From Diploptera punctata (taxonomy: Eukaryota; Arthropoda; Insecta; Blattodea; Blaberidae), in NCBI GenBank assembly GCA_030220185.1, contig JASPKZ010010272.1, positions 2,644,501 to 2,708,500 on the forward strand: a DNA stretch of 64,000 nucleotides, written 5' to 3'. Position numbers and translations under genes: made by a program. Within the stretch, counting starts at the first letter, position 1. The number at the start of each line of letters is the position of its first letter. Below the pieces are notes generated by a model, which worked only from the letters and a program-made list of their open reading frames with translations, did not search any database and was not told the origin of the DNA. This document shows, one piece after another, positions 1 through 10,637 of the stretch.

Positions 1-408
1 GGGTGGAAGGGAATTCCATGTTTTGGTAAGTGACACCGTAAAAGATAATGAATAATATACAGTGTGATGAGGCGGGATATAAAGGACAATATGCTGATGG
101 GATCGAGTGTCAAGATTATGTGTGTCGGATAGTCTGATGAAGCGGCGTGATAAATAATTAGGCGATGATGTGTGAAGTATTTTATAGAGAAGGGATAGGG
201 AATGGACGGACTATTAAAAGATTTTCAAGCGCCTACATCCCAAAATATTGTATAATATGAACAAACTCATACGCAACAAAGAATTTAATTTTAATTAAAA
301 CTTACACCACGCAGAAGCGTTAGTTGTTAGGTCGGTTAGCTTTATTTTGTGTAATTAGTGACTAAAGTTTATTATAACATAAAATTCAAAGCATATATTC
401 TGTAATTC

Positions 409-411
<3 letters not shown>

Positions 412-476
<65 letters not shown>
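412..476. repeat. (TA)n microsatellite
   Basis: An uninterrupted AT dinucleotide run of about 65 bp. The surrounding bases 1-657 contain no recognisable gene or element. Confidence 0.95.
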
Positions 477-477
<1 letters not shown>

Positions 478-657
478 TGCATTCATAATTGCTTGCTGAA
501 ATAAAATGTAAAACTTCATAGAGATTATTTTACTCGCACTCTTTCAAACATGATTTCATTCCACATTTACGACAGTCATCGATATAAAACCGTACATTTT
601 AAGTACAATTAATAACGGTAGAAACTCCAGACTTTCTGTGAGAGAGATTGAAACATA

Positions 658-1276
658 TCTTAATATATAAAAATTTCGTGTCACGTTTGTCCGCGATGGA
701 ATCCTAAACTACTGAACCGATTTTAATAAAATTTTGCACACTGTGTGCAGTTTGATCCAACTTGAGACCTAGGATAGTTTATAACTAAATTTATAGTCGC
801 ATTATTTTTTTATTGCAAATTATTTGTTTATTATTTAACAAAGAGTTCCATACGATTCTAACAGATGGCGGTGTAAGGTACAGTTCGGGTCCAAGCTCTG
901 TGTGTTTGCAGGGGGAAGTGTGGAGGAGGTACACTTCTCTGCTTCGCATAGTACTAACAGCTGAGTCCAGCAAATTCCTTTCAGACACACGGAGCTGGGT
1001 CCCGAGCTATAATTTCGTAAGGTAATTGGTTTATTATTTAACAAAGAGAGATCCAGATGGCTGTGCTTTTGTTGCAACCGCAAATTTCAATTAAATTACA
1101 AATATTGATTACTTCATTATTTCATAATTTAAGTGTGTTCAGTGCTTATTTTATTTTCAATATTATTAATTTCGTGTGTAAGTATTAGTTTCAAGTAATC
1201 TGGCTGAAAGGCAGCAACTTAATTCAAATTTTTAACGTATACCTTAGCCACAGCAACGCGTGGTCGGGACTTCTAG
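658..1276 (+). mobile_element. Non-autonomous Helitron
   Basis: The element starts TCTTAATATATAAAA after an A and ends with a GC-rich hairpin (GCCACAGCAACGCGTGG), a short spacer and CTAG before a T. TC at the 5' end, a subterminal hairpin plus CTRR at the 3' end, and an A/T insertion site are the Helitron hallmarks. No Rep or helicase coding is present, so it depends on another element. An internal inverted repeat is listed separately. Confidence 0.8.
885..1025. repeat. Inverted repeat inside the Helitron
   Basis: The segment around 885-925 (GTTCGGGTCCAAGCTCTGTG) recurs inverted near 965-1022, where the complement reads CGGGACCCAGCTCCGTGTG. A short direct repeat, TTTATTATTTAACAAAGAG, lies just outside at 829 and 1030. 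This may be a smaller element carried by the Helitron. No protein product is supported. Confidence 0.5.
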
Positions 1277-1407
1277 TATGTAAATATTCTGAAGAGAAAA
1301 TGTAGTCTCCTACTATCTGAAGGCTAAAAAATTAAAATATTATGTGATTTTAATTTGTTACGTCAGTTACTATGGAATTCTCCATGTAGGGGCCTACAGT
1401 CCTACAA

Positions 1408-2364
1408 TCTAATATATAAAAATGAATGTTTGTTTGTTTGTTTGTTTGTTCGTACTTTATACGCGACCATACCGTTGATCCGATTGTGATGGGTTTTTTG
1501 CAAAATGTTCAGGAGATTCCCGGGATGAACATAGGCTATAAGTGAGTTGAGATACTCAACTCCTACACCCTTAAAAACACCCTTTGTAGTGAAAAACATG
1601 AAAAAGTCCCTTTTTTACCCTTAAATGGCTTACGCTGCGTAAATCATAACAAATACACAACATTATTTTACACAGGACTGAATATCTCAAAGAGACTCTA
1701 CAAAAAAGTCCGCGACAGCATATGTTTATCTTTTACAGATAACACACAATAACCATTTTTGTCTTTCATTGATGCCAAAGCGATCGGGATAAGTAGGATT
1801 TGCTGCCATATCATTCATCCGATTGTCATGAGGCTTTTTGCAAATTTTTCTGGATTTTCTCGGGAGTTTTAATACTCAAGCCCTTCACCCTTAATAATCA
1901 CCTTCTGTAGTGAACGTGAAAAAATGTCGCTTTTTGTAAGCTTAAATGGCTTATGCTGCCTAAACCATAACAAACACATATTATTGTACACAGAGTTGAA
2001 TATCTAAAAAAAAAACTCTACAGAAAAGTCCGCGATAGCATATGTTTATCTTTTAAGAATAACTCACAATAACCGTTTTTTGTCTTTCATTGATTCCAAG
2101 AAGACTGGGATAAGTAGATTCCCGGGCAAGCATAGCAGCGCACGGCGGGTATTCTTTTATGGATAATTCAAAATAACGAATTTTGTATTTCAGCTCATTT
2201 ATGTCAAGTACATCGGGATGCGTAGATTCCCGGGCAACGCCAAATAATCAGCACGGGGTATCTAAAATAATATCTATATAAGTTTATATTCATTTTTCCT
2301 TTTACTTATTCAACAAATGCAAAAACACATCATTTATTTAGGCGTAGCAGCGCATATTAGCTAG
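1408..2364 (+). mobile_element. Second non-autonomous Helitron
   Basis: It starts TCTAATATATAAAAATGAAT after an A, carries a (GTTT)n stretch near its start, and ends GGCGTAGCAGCGCATATTAG then CTAG before T. The interior has several partly repeated blocks ending in CCCGGGCAA, which suggests internal duplication. The related minus-strand copy at 18.2 kb shares the CCCGGGAATCTACTTA block and the GCGTAACAGCGCTAG end. No coding capacity was found. Confidence 0.78.
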
Positions 2365-2424
2365 TATGATATGAAATACGTTGTGGTGGGATAGTACTCT
2401 GTAATATAACCAAAAACTTTGTCA

Positions 2425-2580
2425 CTGTCACTATCGAACCTCCGAGAACGTGTTCTCCATACTTCCCTATCCTGAACTAATATTTTCCAGTCATCCCTTA
2501 TATCAAAACATTTAATACTATTCTCCTATTTTATTCTTGGCCTACCTACCGCAAAACTTCCCCTCTTTTCTTACAATAAG
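2425..2580 (-). mobile_element. LINE 3' end fragment, (GTTA)-tail family
   Basis: The reverse strand reads as a decayed copy of the C-terminus seen in better copies (GRPRMRWENNI, DREVWRxx): it retains GRPRIKW-like and QDREVWR-like segments and GTTCGATAGTG just after the stop. It is short, with several stops. Confidence 0.5.
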
Positions 2581-2589
2581 TTTAATATA

Positions 2590-3100
2590 ATTTAATATTG
2601 GGTATGAGTTTCAAATGACTGCACATACAATGAAAGCTATGTTTTCTTTCATGTAATTCAATTTAATTGTATTTGTCTAAGCGTTACGGTGACATATCAT
2701 GTGATTTTGCGTCATTCCACATTTACGTCATGGACTTTTTTTTGCCAAGTAATAAAATTAAGCGCTACAACAAAGCAAAGATAAACAGATATACTGAATA
2801 TATTTACACAAATATATTAACGAGCACTGAATGCTAGCTTTTTTCTCAAACTTAGGCAAAATTGTGGTATTTAATTGTTTGTGGATTCATCTTCAAAATT
2901 AACTGCATTTCTTATCTTCCTTGGAGAAATTAGAGATTTTAAAAAAAGATTCTCATATGATGTATGAATGACAATCAAAATTAAAACGAATGATATATAA
3001 AAAATATAAATGTGTTGCTGCTTCTTTATTTAAACAATAGACTTATATACTAGACCTAATTAAGATATACTACAGAATATTATATTACACATCAGTCATG
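2590..3100. other. Unassigned AT-rich stretch
   Basis: I see no open frame longer than about 60 codons, no terminal repeats and no RNA gene here. Confidence 0.5.
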
Positions 3101-3104
3101 TATG

Positions 3105-3112
3105 TATGTATG

Positions 3113-3148
<36 letters not shown>
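3105..3148. repeat. (GTAT)n, (TA)n and (CA)n microsatellite
   Basis: A compound run of GTAT, TA and CA units that abuts the left end of the inverted-repeat element starting at 3149. A (TA)n run also abuts its right end. Confidence 0.9.
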
Positions 3149-3151
<3 letters not shown>

Positions 3152-3885
3152 TGAGATCAGTATAGTATTGGACAGCAGACGCGGGGTTTGTGCTGTGCGA
3201 TAACGAAGGCTTATACGTGCAGACACGGGACTTGAAATGTGCGCTGACTCAGCAGTGTACGAGTACATCCCACGCATCCACGGTCACAGTCAGATAATGT
3301 GCTTCGAATAGATAATGTGCTCGGTCGGTTTGACTTATAACTGAATGACGTGTGCATAACTGTAAACGATATAATGGTAAATAATGTTTCTACTGAACAA
3401 CGTGTATTTATTTAGGTATGATTAATATTTGTTAAACGGTCACAGTCAGATAGTGTGCTTCGAGTAGATAAGGTACTCGATCGCTTTTCCTTGTAATTAA
3501 ATGACGTGTGCATAACTGTAAACGGTATAATGATTAATATTTTTTTTCTACTGAACAACGTGTATTTATTTATGATCAATATCTGTTAACATGAGCTTAT
3601 AAGAAGAAGATATTTGTTAACTTAGTATGCCAGCCAAGTACGAAGACTTTTTGAAACACGATTCCCGGGCGTAAAAATTCCGTCACGTTCAACAGCCCAT
3701 AATCTGTACAACAAATTTTACAAAGAGCTGTCAAAAATGTATGAACAACAAAGGTACTGTTCCAGCACCTGCTTCAATAAAGTTGGCAAGTACGACAATT
3801 TGTAAAATAGTTACGAAAATGTGTATGGTTGTATCACCGCGATCCTATGCTGTCCGTTCCCCGCCGCGATTGCGTCAGCAGTGTA

Positions 3886-5216
3886 CAGGGTGGACCGCTC
3901 GAATGGACCTAATTTCAATTGCTTGTTACTGGCAAACGGTTGAAGATAGAAACTTAAAACAACGTTCATATTACAGAAAAACTCACCAAGTTTTGATATC
4001 CAGATCACCACATCTCTATATGAGCCCCAGCAGTCACTGTGACGATATCAAAGCGATGAACAATTTCTTGCCAAGTACGTTGGAGTATGTCTTCTGGAAT
4101 GTTCTCAATAGCCTCTATGATGCGCTCACGAAGATCACGAAGGTCTTTGACTGGGGTGGTGTAAACTTTATCTTTGACATAGCCCCAGAGAAAGAAATCC
4201 AGTGGTGTTAAATCGGGAGATCTCGGGGGCCACGCGATTGGTCCTCCCCTACCAATCCAACGGCCAGGGAAAATGTTGTCCAAAGTCGTACGAACTTCAT
4301 TGGACCAGTGGGGAGGAGCACCATCTTGCTGGAAAACGATGTTAGGCTGCAGTTGTTCAATTTGTGGAAAGAAGAACTGCTCCAGCATGTCAAGATATGT
4401 GGTACCACGAACAGTTTTCTCGGCGAAGAAAAAACGGTCCAATGACCTTATTATGTGACAAACTGCACCAAAACATTCATCTTCGGACTATCACGAAACA
4501 TGCTCTTGAATAGCGTGAGGATTCTCCGATCCCCAGATCCGCACATTATGCCGGTTTACCTTGCCTGACAAATGGAAAGTGGCTTCGTCCGAGAAGAAAA
4601 TCTTGGTCATGAAGTCAGGATCAGCGCCGAGACGGTCCAGCATCGTATTGGCGAATTCCACTCGTTTCGGCATGTCATTCGGCTCCAGACGTTGCACTAA
4701 CTGCACTTTATATGCGTGCAGTTTGAGGCGTTTGTGGACAATCCGTTGTGTAATGTCGATTTTGGTATTTGAAGTTCCCGCGAAGCTCTTCTTAATGACT
4801 TCCGGGGGCTTCGCTCAAATGCGGCTTGAACATTTGCTACCATTTCATCGGATGCTCTGCGACCACCACCATGCTTCTTCAACACAGATCCTGTAGCTAA
4901 TAATGTATCACGCCACTTCTTTATGCTTCTAGCAGTTGGAGCATCACGGTTAAACACACGCCGGAACTCCCTTTGAACTCTAATGATTGATTTAAACTCC
5001 GCATACCACAAAACAGCTTGCGCTTTCATCTGCGGAGTCGCCATTTTCACAAACAATTAAATCTAAGAACGAGAAACGTATCTTTGTGCCATCTACCGAC
5101 AGGATTCGAAACTTGGTGAGTTTTTCTGTACTATGAACGTTGTTTTAAGTTTCTATCTTCAACCGTTTGCCAGTAACAAGCAATTGAAATTAGGTCCATT
5201 CGAGCGGTCCACCCTG
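3886..5216 (-). mobile_element. Tc1/mariner-superfamily element with 108-bp inverted repeats
   Basis: The termini 3886-3993 and 5109-5216 are inverted repeats of 108 bp differing at about one base. They start CAGGGTGGACC and are flanked by TA at 3884-3885 and 5217-5218. A reverse-strand transposase fills the middle. Near-identical repeats suggest a fairly recent insertion, although the transposase is frameshifted. Confidence 0.9.
4008..5044 (-). pseudogene. Mariner-like transposase, frameshifted
   Basis: Translation starts at MATPQMKAQAV (ATG at 5044). The N-terminal part has the helix-turn-helix region with KPRKSLRRASRELQ-like residues. The frame is broken near 4740, and the next frame carries FFSDEATFHLSGKVNRHNVR. 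A second break near 4450-4490 precedes FQQDGAPPHW and WPPRSPDLTPLDFFLWGYVK. These hold the three catalytic aspartates (SDE, QQD, SPD), with 36 residues between the second and third. It is the cut-and-paste transposase of the surrounding element, inactive because of the frameshifts. Confidence 0.88.
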
Positions 5217-5266
5217 TATAGTGCAGACACGGGACTTGTCTGCTGTCCTGTGCTATACTGATCGCA

Positions 5267-5270
<4 letters not shown>

Positions 5271-5308
<38 letters not shown>
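5271..5308. repeat. (TA)n microsatellite
   Basis: TA run directly right of the outer inverted-repeat element. Confidence 0.95.
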
Positions 5309-5314
<6 letters not shown>

Positions 5315-5468
5315 TAAATAAAGCGTCACTGCTATAAAGTAAAAATATTCTCTTTAATTTGCTTACTTGTTATAGTCAGCTACTAGGTGGCAGTGAAGAC
5401 CGAATTCTCGCAACATCTAGTAATAATGGAGAATATTATATAAGAAAGATAAGTGTTTGAATTGGATT

Positions 5469-5575
5469 TGCCTGGTGGTGTTATGGATAGCAGGCTGGAG
5501 TACCAACCCAGAGATCCGGGTTCAAATCCCGTTCAGGCATTTATTTTTCTTATCATGTCATATATATATCCATAA
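5469..5575 (+). mobile_element. Minimal tRNA-headed SINE (family D)
   Basis: Bases 5469-5539 fold like a tRNA: TGCCTGG pairs with TTCAGGCA over seven positions, and a B box GGTTCAAATCCC is present. A short body CATTTATTTTTCTTATCATG runs directly into (TA)n. The minus-strand copy at 36.4 kb has the same head, body and TA run, so the unit is a repeated short retroelement and not a single tRNA gene. The anticodon arm is imperfect. Confidence 0.55.
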
Positions 5576-5634
5576 TAATTCTACCCGAGGGCAGGTCTTT
5601 CACTACAATCATAATATTTTCATGCTATGCTTTG
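5562..5634 (-). mobile_element. SINE A fragment (tail end)
   Basis: The sequence CCATAATAATTCTACCCGAG and the following 50 bp match the tail half of the longer copies at 10.1, 34.7, 36.6 and 42.8 kb. The tRNA-like head is missing: the copy breaks off into a CA/GT run. Confidence 0.75.
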
Positions 5635-5657
5635 CACACACACACACACGTGTGTGC

Positions 5658-5704
<47 letters not shown>
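5632..5704. repeat. (CA)n/(GT)n microsatellite
   Basis: A CA run switches to CGTGTG and then a pure GT run, so the two halves can pair with each other. Confidence 0.95.
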
Positions 5705-5707
<3 letters not shown>

Positions 5708-5739
5708 TTTATATATTCTAAACCGCTAGACAACTGATC

Positions 5740-6870
5740 TTCATGAAAATTTGTACAGATAGGTTTTAGGTACGACGAGTGTTTAACTACTATTATGTTC
5801 TAAATCCATTGTAGGAATTTCCCTGAAACTATAATTTAAAAATTACTCTGTCACAATTTTCCATGTTCTACAACGAAACTCTATATAGGTTATGCTATTA
5901 AAATAAACCATGGTAGGTAGTATCCAAAAATCAGCTAAATTCGTCCATTAGAAGCGAGGGTTTGCCTAAAATTTGAAATTAAAAATTCTCTAAACAACCG
6001 TGTACACCATTCGGTTTAATTATCCCTTAATAAAAAAGCATATTTCATTTATTTAGGCACACTAGATAATAACTACTTCTCGATTTAAAAACAAAGAAAA
6101 ATAAATGTTTACTATAGGCTTATGTGAGTTTGGAACCTCCATGACGTCATATTCCAAAAGATGGTTTCTTTTACAGTATATTCATCTTACTTAATATGGT
6201 AGCGTAATGTATTTAATCTTATACTATGCTAGATATATTATTTCTCTTTCTTTTTTGTTTGTTTACTAATTTGTTGATAATATCTTAATTGTATCCGTTA
6301 GTTTTTGCCATATGTTTAATGTAATTCAATTCTTCAATGTAATTGTTTTATTTATGCTTATCAAACTATTGAATGTACTCATTTTTTTGTTGGAATGGGT
6401 GTCTAGAATTTTTGTTGATGGTAAGTGTATTTCTTATGGGTTCACGATAAATGCTGATATCCAGTTTGTTGTTGAAATTTTTAATATTTTAATAATTGAT
6501 ATTATTAACTTCTATTTATTCCGTAAATAGTCAAATTTTTACGCATATTATTTAGTTCTTGCGAGATTTCATTTTAAAGATATATCTGTTTATGACATAT
6601 TCTTGAGTGATTCCTGCCAATTTGAAGTTATTTTTCACTTCACCAATCCATTTCATAGCATCCACTGGTGCTTTACTTCTATTTTCGTAAAATTCCATTA
6701 TTTGATTTGAAAGTCTATTTGAGTCAATTCGTTTAATATGTTCATAACATGTTAACCTCCGTTTTCTAATATCACTATGAATGTCTGTATTTCAATTTAT
6801 TTCCTTTTTACTTTTGAATCTATATGCTTCAACTATGACTTCTGGAACTAAAATTATATTTTTTTAGGAA
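5740..6870. other. Unassigned AT-rich stretch
   Basis: No convincing coding region. The 72-codon frame at 6312-6530 is a low-complexity hydrophobic translation of T-rich DNA. The right end (about 6,590 on) may be the start of the antisense LINE fragment that follows. Confidence 0.4.
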
Positions 6871-6879
6871 TATTCCACA

Positions 6880-7110
6880 ATACAGTGTTTCTCCTTCAAC
6901 ACAAAGTGATTTGTCGCCATAGGTTCCTGTCTAAATCATCTTCTTCCCTCAAATCTCTAGCTTCCGTATGTCTCCTCACTCCATCTATCCAACATTCTCT
7001 AGGTCTGCTTCTTCCACTTCTTCCATTTTCTTTTCAATCAAGGATCTTCTTTGGTATTCTATCTTCTTCCATTCTCATGATGTGTCCATATCATTTCAAA
7101 CGCTTTTCTT
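6880..7110 (-). mobile_element. LINE 3' end, antisense fragment
   Basis: The reverse strand translates, with two internal stops, to YGHIMRMEEDRIPKKIL, a basic GRSGRSRPRECWIDGV segment and DDLDRNLWRQITL. YGHxxRMxxxRxPKK followed by GRxRxxW is the C-terminal signature of many insect non-LTR retrotransposon polyproteins. It is a 5'-truncated copy. Confidence 0.75.
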
Positions 7111-7126
7111 ATATTTTTTCTGATAG

Positions 7127-7128
7127 AT

Positions 7129-7163
<35 letters not shown>

Positions 7164-7330
7164 GTTATTGTCATTATTTTATTATTATTACTATTTTCTT
7201 ATTATTATTACTATTTTTATTATTATTATTTTATTATTGCTATTTTTATTATTATTACTATTTTATTATTATCATTATTAGTATTACTATTTTATTATTA
7301 TTATTACTATTTTATTTTTATTATTATTAT
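7127..7330. repeat. (ATT)n-rich microsatellite
   Basis: About 200 bp of TTA/ATT units with scattered C and G interruptions. The long Tyr/Ile/Leu frames across it are translations of the repeat. Confidence 0.95.
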
Positions 7331-7369
7331 TACATATAACCAGAAAAAATAAGTTACGAAACATATAAT

Positions 7370-7800
7370 TCAATAGTGAGAAGTACTGTCACATATAGAG
7401 CTGAAGTTTGGAAATTTAACAAAAACTTATGTCGATGGAATTGGATTTCTTAAGGAGAGCAGCAAGGTGTTTAAAATGAGAAAAAATAAGAAATAATGTC
7501 ATACGAGAAAAAAATGAATATTAGATATTCAATAGCAGGTTATATAAAATACAAGCAATTAAATTGGTATGGGCGCGTACGACGAATGCAAGAAGAAAGG
7601 TTACCCAGGAAAACATTGGAATGGTGTCCACCTGGAAGAAGAAGGAAAGGAAGACATCGAAACTCTTGGATCCAAGAAATAAGAACTGGAATGAGAGCAA
7701 AAAGGACTGGAGGACACGGAGTGGATGGATAGAGAGAGACGAGTGGAGAAGAAAAATAAAACTTTAGGCACAGAAATATGTGTAAACATTAAAAATCTGT
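7370..7800 (+). mobile_element. LINE 3' end fragment
   Basis: The frame at 7496-7730 includes LNWYGRVRRMQEERLPRK, WCPPGRRRKGRHRNSW and IQEIRTGM, the C-terminal region after reverse transcriptase in an insect non-LTR element. Weaker similarity extends up to about 7,370 (SYRAEVWKF-like). A frameshift near 7700 leads to EWRRKIKLLGTE. The 5' part is missing. Confidence 0.8.
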
Positions 7801-7809
7801 ATATAAATA

Positions 7810-9410
7810 AAAATGGTTTAATACCAAACGCAAAGAAAGTAACTAAGAGTAGATCATATAGTCTAAAGTTTAATAGTATGCATATTGCAAACCCATGGCC
7901 ACAGTCATTCCCATCACTGTATGCAGTTTAAGAAGCTTATAGTTGATAATACGCTTCCCAGATCTCTACTACTCATAAAGAAACTGATTTACAAAAGCAC
8001 AAGCTATGATCCAACACACAATGGTGGACTTTACAATGTACTTACTCGTCTGTGATATCCATGTCGATGATGGATGTAGACATTCCAGAAGAGCTTCTAC
8101 ATCACCGCCACTTCATTATTTTATAAAATGAGAGGACAATAAAAAAAATTATCACTTCTGTGTTAAAATAATCAAATATAATTCAATTATATTTTTAAAA
8201 TATTAAAATGTAATCAGACCAAATGTATTAATAACTTTAAATATTTAATATTTAATTTATTTAATCAAACTTAATTTTCAACTATTTTATCCTAAATGAT
8301 GATAAAAGTAATAAATGTGTGTACATACTTATATAATGTGGTTACTCTTAGAAATTGAAAGTACTTTGCAATATATTAACATGAAAACTTGATCTAATTT
8401 TAATTTCAAGTTAACAAGTAACAATGTCTTTTAAAATGATACTATTTAAAATATATTACTTCATTAATAAAGTCAATTTAATACAAAATAAAACCAGTAT
8501 TTCAATTATATTAATTAATAAAGTCAGTTCAATATTAAATAAAGCTAATAATTATTTTGAATATTTTTTTAATTTATGTTAATAACTAAGATTGGTTTGA
8601 GAAAACCCTCAATGATGAGGAAAATTCTGAAAGTGAGCGAGTGAATTATTTTCAATGAATTAATATCTAAATTACTAACACAGAATTACATTACAACTTA
8701 AACAAGGTTACACGATTAATAAGCCATTATAGTACGGGATATACTTGTTTGTTTGTTTGTTTGTTTTGTTTGTTTGAGAGAAATTATAAATGGTATTCAA
8801 AAATTTATTTTTTAAATATAAATATAAATTCAACCAAACGTTTTAAAATTATTTTAGGATTATTTTATATGTTTTACAAAGATATTAGAGTTTATGATCT
8901 TTTTTTAAAACATATTAGAAAAATATTTAAAATATGTTTTAATGAATTCAATTATATGTAAAAAAAAAGTCAATGGAGCTATTATAAAATTATTTTATAA
9001 ATTATTTTAATTCCTTTATAGCAATTCAGAGTGGGAAGTTTTTTTTTCAAATCATAACGAAGAGAAATTATTAATACTTTTAAAACAGTATTTAATTACA
9101 TTTATAAAAATAAAATAAATTATTTTTTTAATTATTTACATATTATTTTTTTATGTTTTTATTAGCGAGATTATTAATTATACTGAAAATTTTCATACGG
9201 CTTATAAAATACTTGAAAACTGTCAGAAAAAAACTTAAAATACTGAAAATAATAATAATATATGTGTGCATTGAGAGGTAGACATTAATTTTAAACAATG
9301 TGCGTAATGAAACATAAAATAAATAATAAAAATATATATTAAACTATTCCTACAATAAAATATAAGAAGTTATAAGTTTTAAAATGATTTTGTTTGGAAA
9401 AAGATCTGCT
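7810..9410. other. AT-rich stretch without recognised genes
   Basis: Long runs of A/T, a (GTTT)n microsatellite at 8744-8772 and several partly repeated motifs such as AATAAAGTCA at 8460-8530. The 70-codon frame at 8749-8961 shows only A/T-biased residues. Nothing else supported. Confidence 0.5.
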
Positions 9411-10065
9411 CTCTTACATTTGATCTAACAAATCGACGCCAATGGGAAAAGACGTGTAGCGGGCAAGAACTACCCTCCTGGATAGTAGGAAGTCGACTGA
9501 ACCACTCGCGTCCGCGTCAGCGTCTGCATGCCACCCCTACCCGCTCACCCCAAACCCCACCCGATCCGTACACTCGGGTCAACAAGTCCTATGTTGTCCT
9601 TGTACTCGTTTTATACAACCCCACAACTATTTCACAGCACCAACATTTATTTCATAATATTTCATACATATTACATTTTTATTGATACACATTACTTTCA
9701 ATCAATATGAAATAACTATTATGGACCGTGACTGGAGACAGTTAGTATTGTATTTAGGTCAATTTAAGGGGAGTCAGTTATGAATGATTATGAAAAGTAG
9801 GCATAACTCGGATTCAAAAAATTATATATCTGATTCTAATTATCTGACATAATTTTTGTTAATTAAGGATACAATTCGGTTTAAAATATAAGTGTATTAA
9901 TGAGGCCCCAGGTTCGATTTCTCATGGTCGGCCATGGTCTGAAATTTAGGATAAGCTTAGGGGATTTTATGTCATCAATAAGAATTCAAATAAAAATAAC
10001 GGAAAACGCACAATTTATTGTCGCAGTATGTGAATAATTACCTGAGACAAATATATATATATAGG
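9411..10065. other. Unassigned stretch with a small GC-rich block
   Basis: Bases 9430-9600 are clearly richer in C than the surroundings (CCCTACCCGCTCACC and similar), but no frame, RNA fold or terminal repeat could be tied to them. The rest is AT-rich. Confidence 0.4.
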
Positions 10066-10071
10066 CCTATA

Positions 10072-10385
10072 TATCCATAGTAATTCTGCCCGAGGGCAGG
10101 TCTTTCACTGCAATCATTTTCATGCTATGCTTTGCAGCTTTACTAGTAAATTATAGGTATGGTAGCTTCCCGTTGCTTTCCACAGTGGTGACGGATGATG
10201 ATGATGATGATGATGATGACCGGATGATTTTCGGGGACCGTTGGGCCCTAAGCTTCCTGACATTTGTCTTACAGGTGAGTAAAAACCCCGAAAAAACTCA
10301 CCCAGGAGCCTGTCACGACCGGGAACCGAACGCGGGCCCGCTGCGTGACAAGGCAGCACCCTACCTCGAGACCACAGCGGTGGAC
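10072..10385 (-). mobile_element. SINE A, full-length copy
   Basis: Read on the reverse strand the element starts GTCCACCGCTGTGGTCTCGAG, a tRNA-like head. The B box GGTTCGGTTCCC region follows about 45 bp later. It contains an internal (GAT)n run (10196-10219 on the + strand) and ends ACTATGGATATATA. The tail and the sequence beyond the head are both TA-rich, as expected for insertion into TA-rich targets. Five further copies are present in the window. Confidence 0.85.
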
Positions 10386-10637
10386 TATATATATATAACA
10401 AAATTTTGTTCCTGTTGTGGCAGTCGTCCTCAACAAATTATATTTGTATAAATTATTCAGCTAGGCCTTTCAGAACCGGTTCCATTTTCAATTTACATTT
10501 TCCGAAAGGTCTATCTGACTAATTTATACAAAAGTAATTTGTTGAAGACTGCCAGATTAGGTACAAAATGTTATTGTTTCTTTTAATGTTTAAATAACCT
10601 CAACAAAACAAAAGTTTCTTAAAAGTATAGAAATATA
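10386..10637. other. Short palindromic intergenic piece
   Basis: AACAAATTATATTTGTATAA near 10434 recurs inverted near 10521-10545, around AGGCCTTTCAGAACC and its partner GGTCTATC. This looks like a small inverted-repeat element of about 140 bp between 10400 and 10560. No coding region. Confidence 0.4.

Larger units (their letters stand above)
3149..5269. mobile_element. Outer inverted-repeat element hosting a mariner
   Basis: The ends 3149-3180 (CAGTGAGATCAGTATAG...) and 5238-5269 are inverted repeats of 32 bp with five mismatches. Both ends abut (TA)n runs, which fits insertion at TA. The interior left of 3884 is non-coding and has two partial direct copies of a GATAATGTGCTTCGA block. The element is interrupted by the mariner at 3886-5216. 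Without that insertion it would be about 790 bp, so it looks like a non-autonomous DNA transposon. Confidence 0.7.

Noticed and set aside
6885..7352. 155-codon frame ending in Tyr/Ile/Leu repeats
   Set aside because: The second half is the (ATT)n microsatellite and the first half is antisense to a LINE fragment.
10120..10451. Frames with Asp or His runs around 10.2 kb, and similar ones at 36.7 kb
   Set aside because: They come from the GAT repeat inside SINE A.
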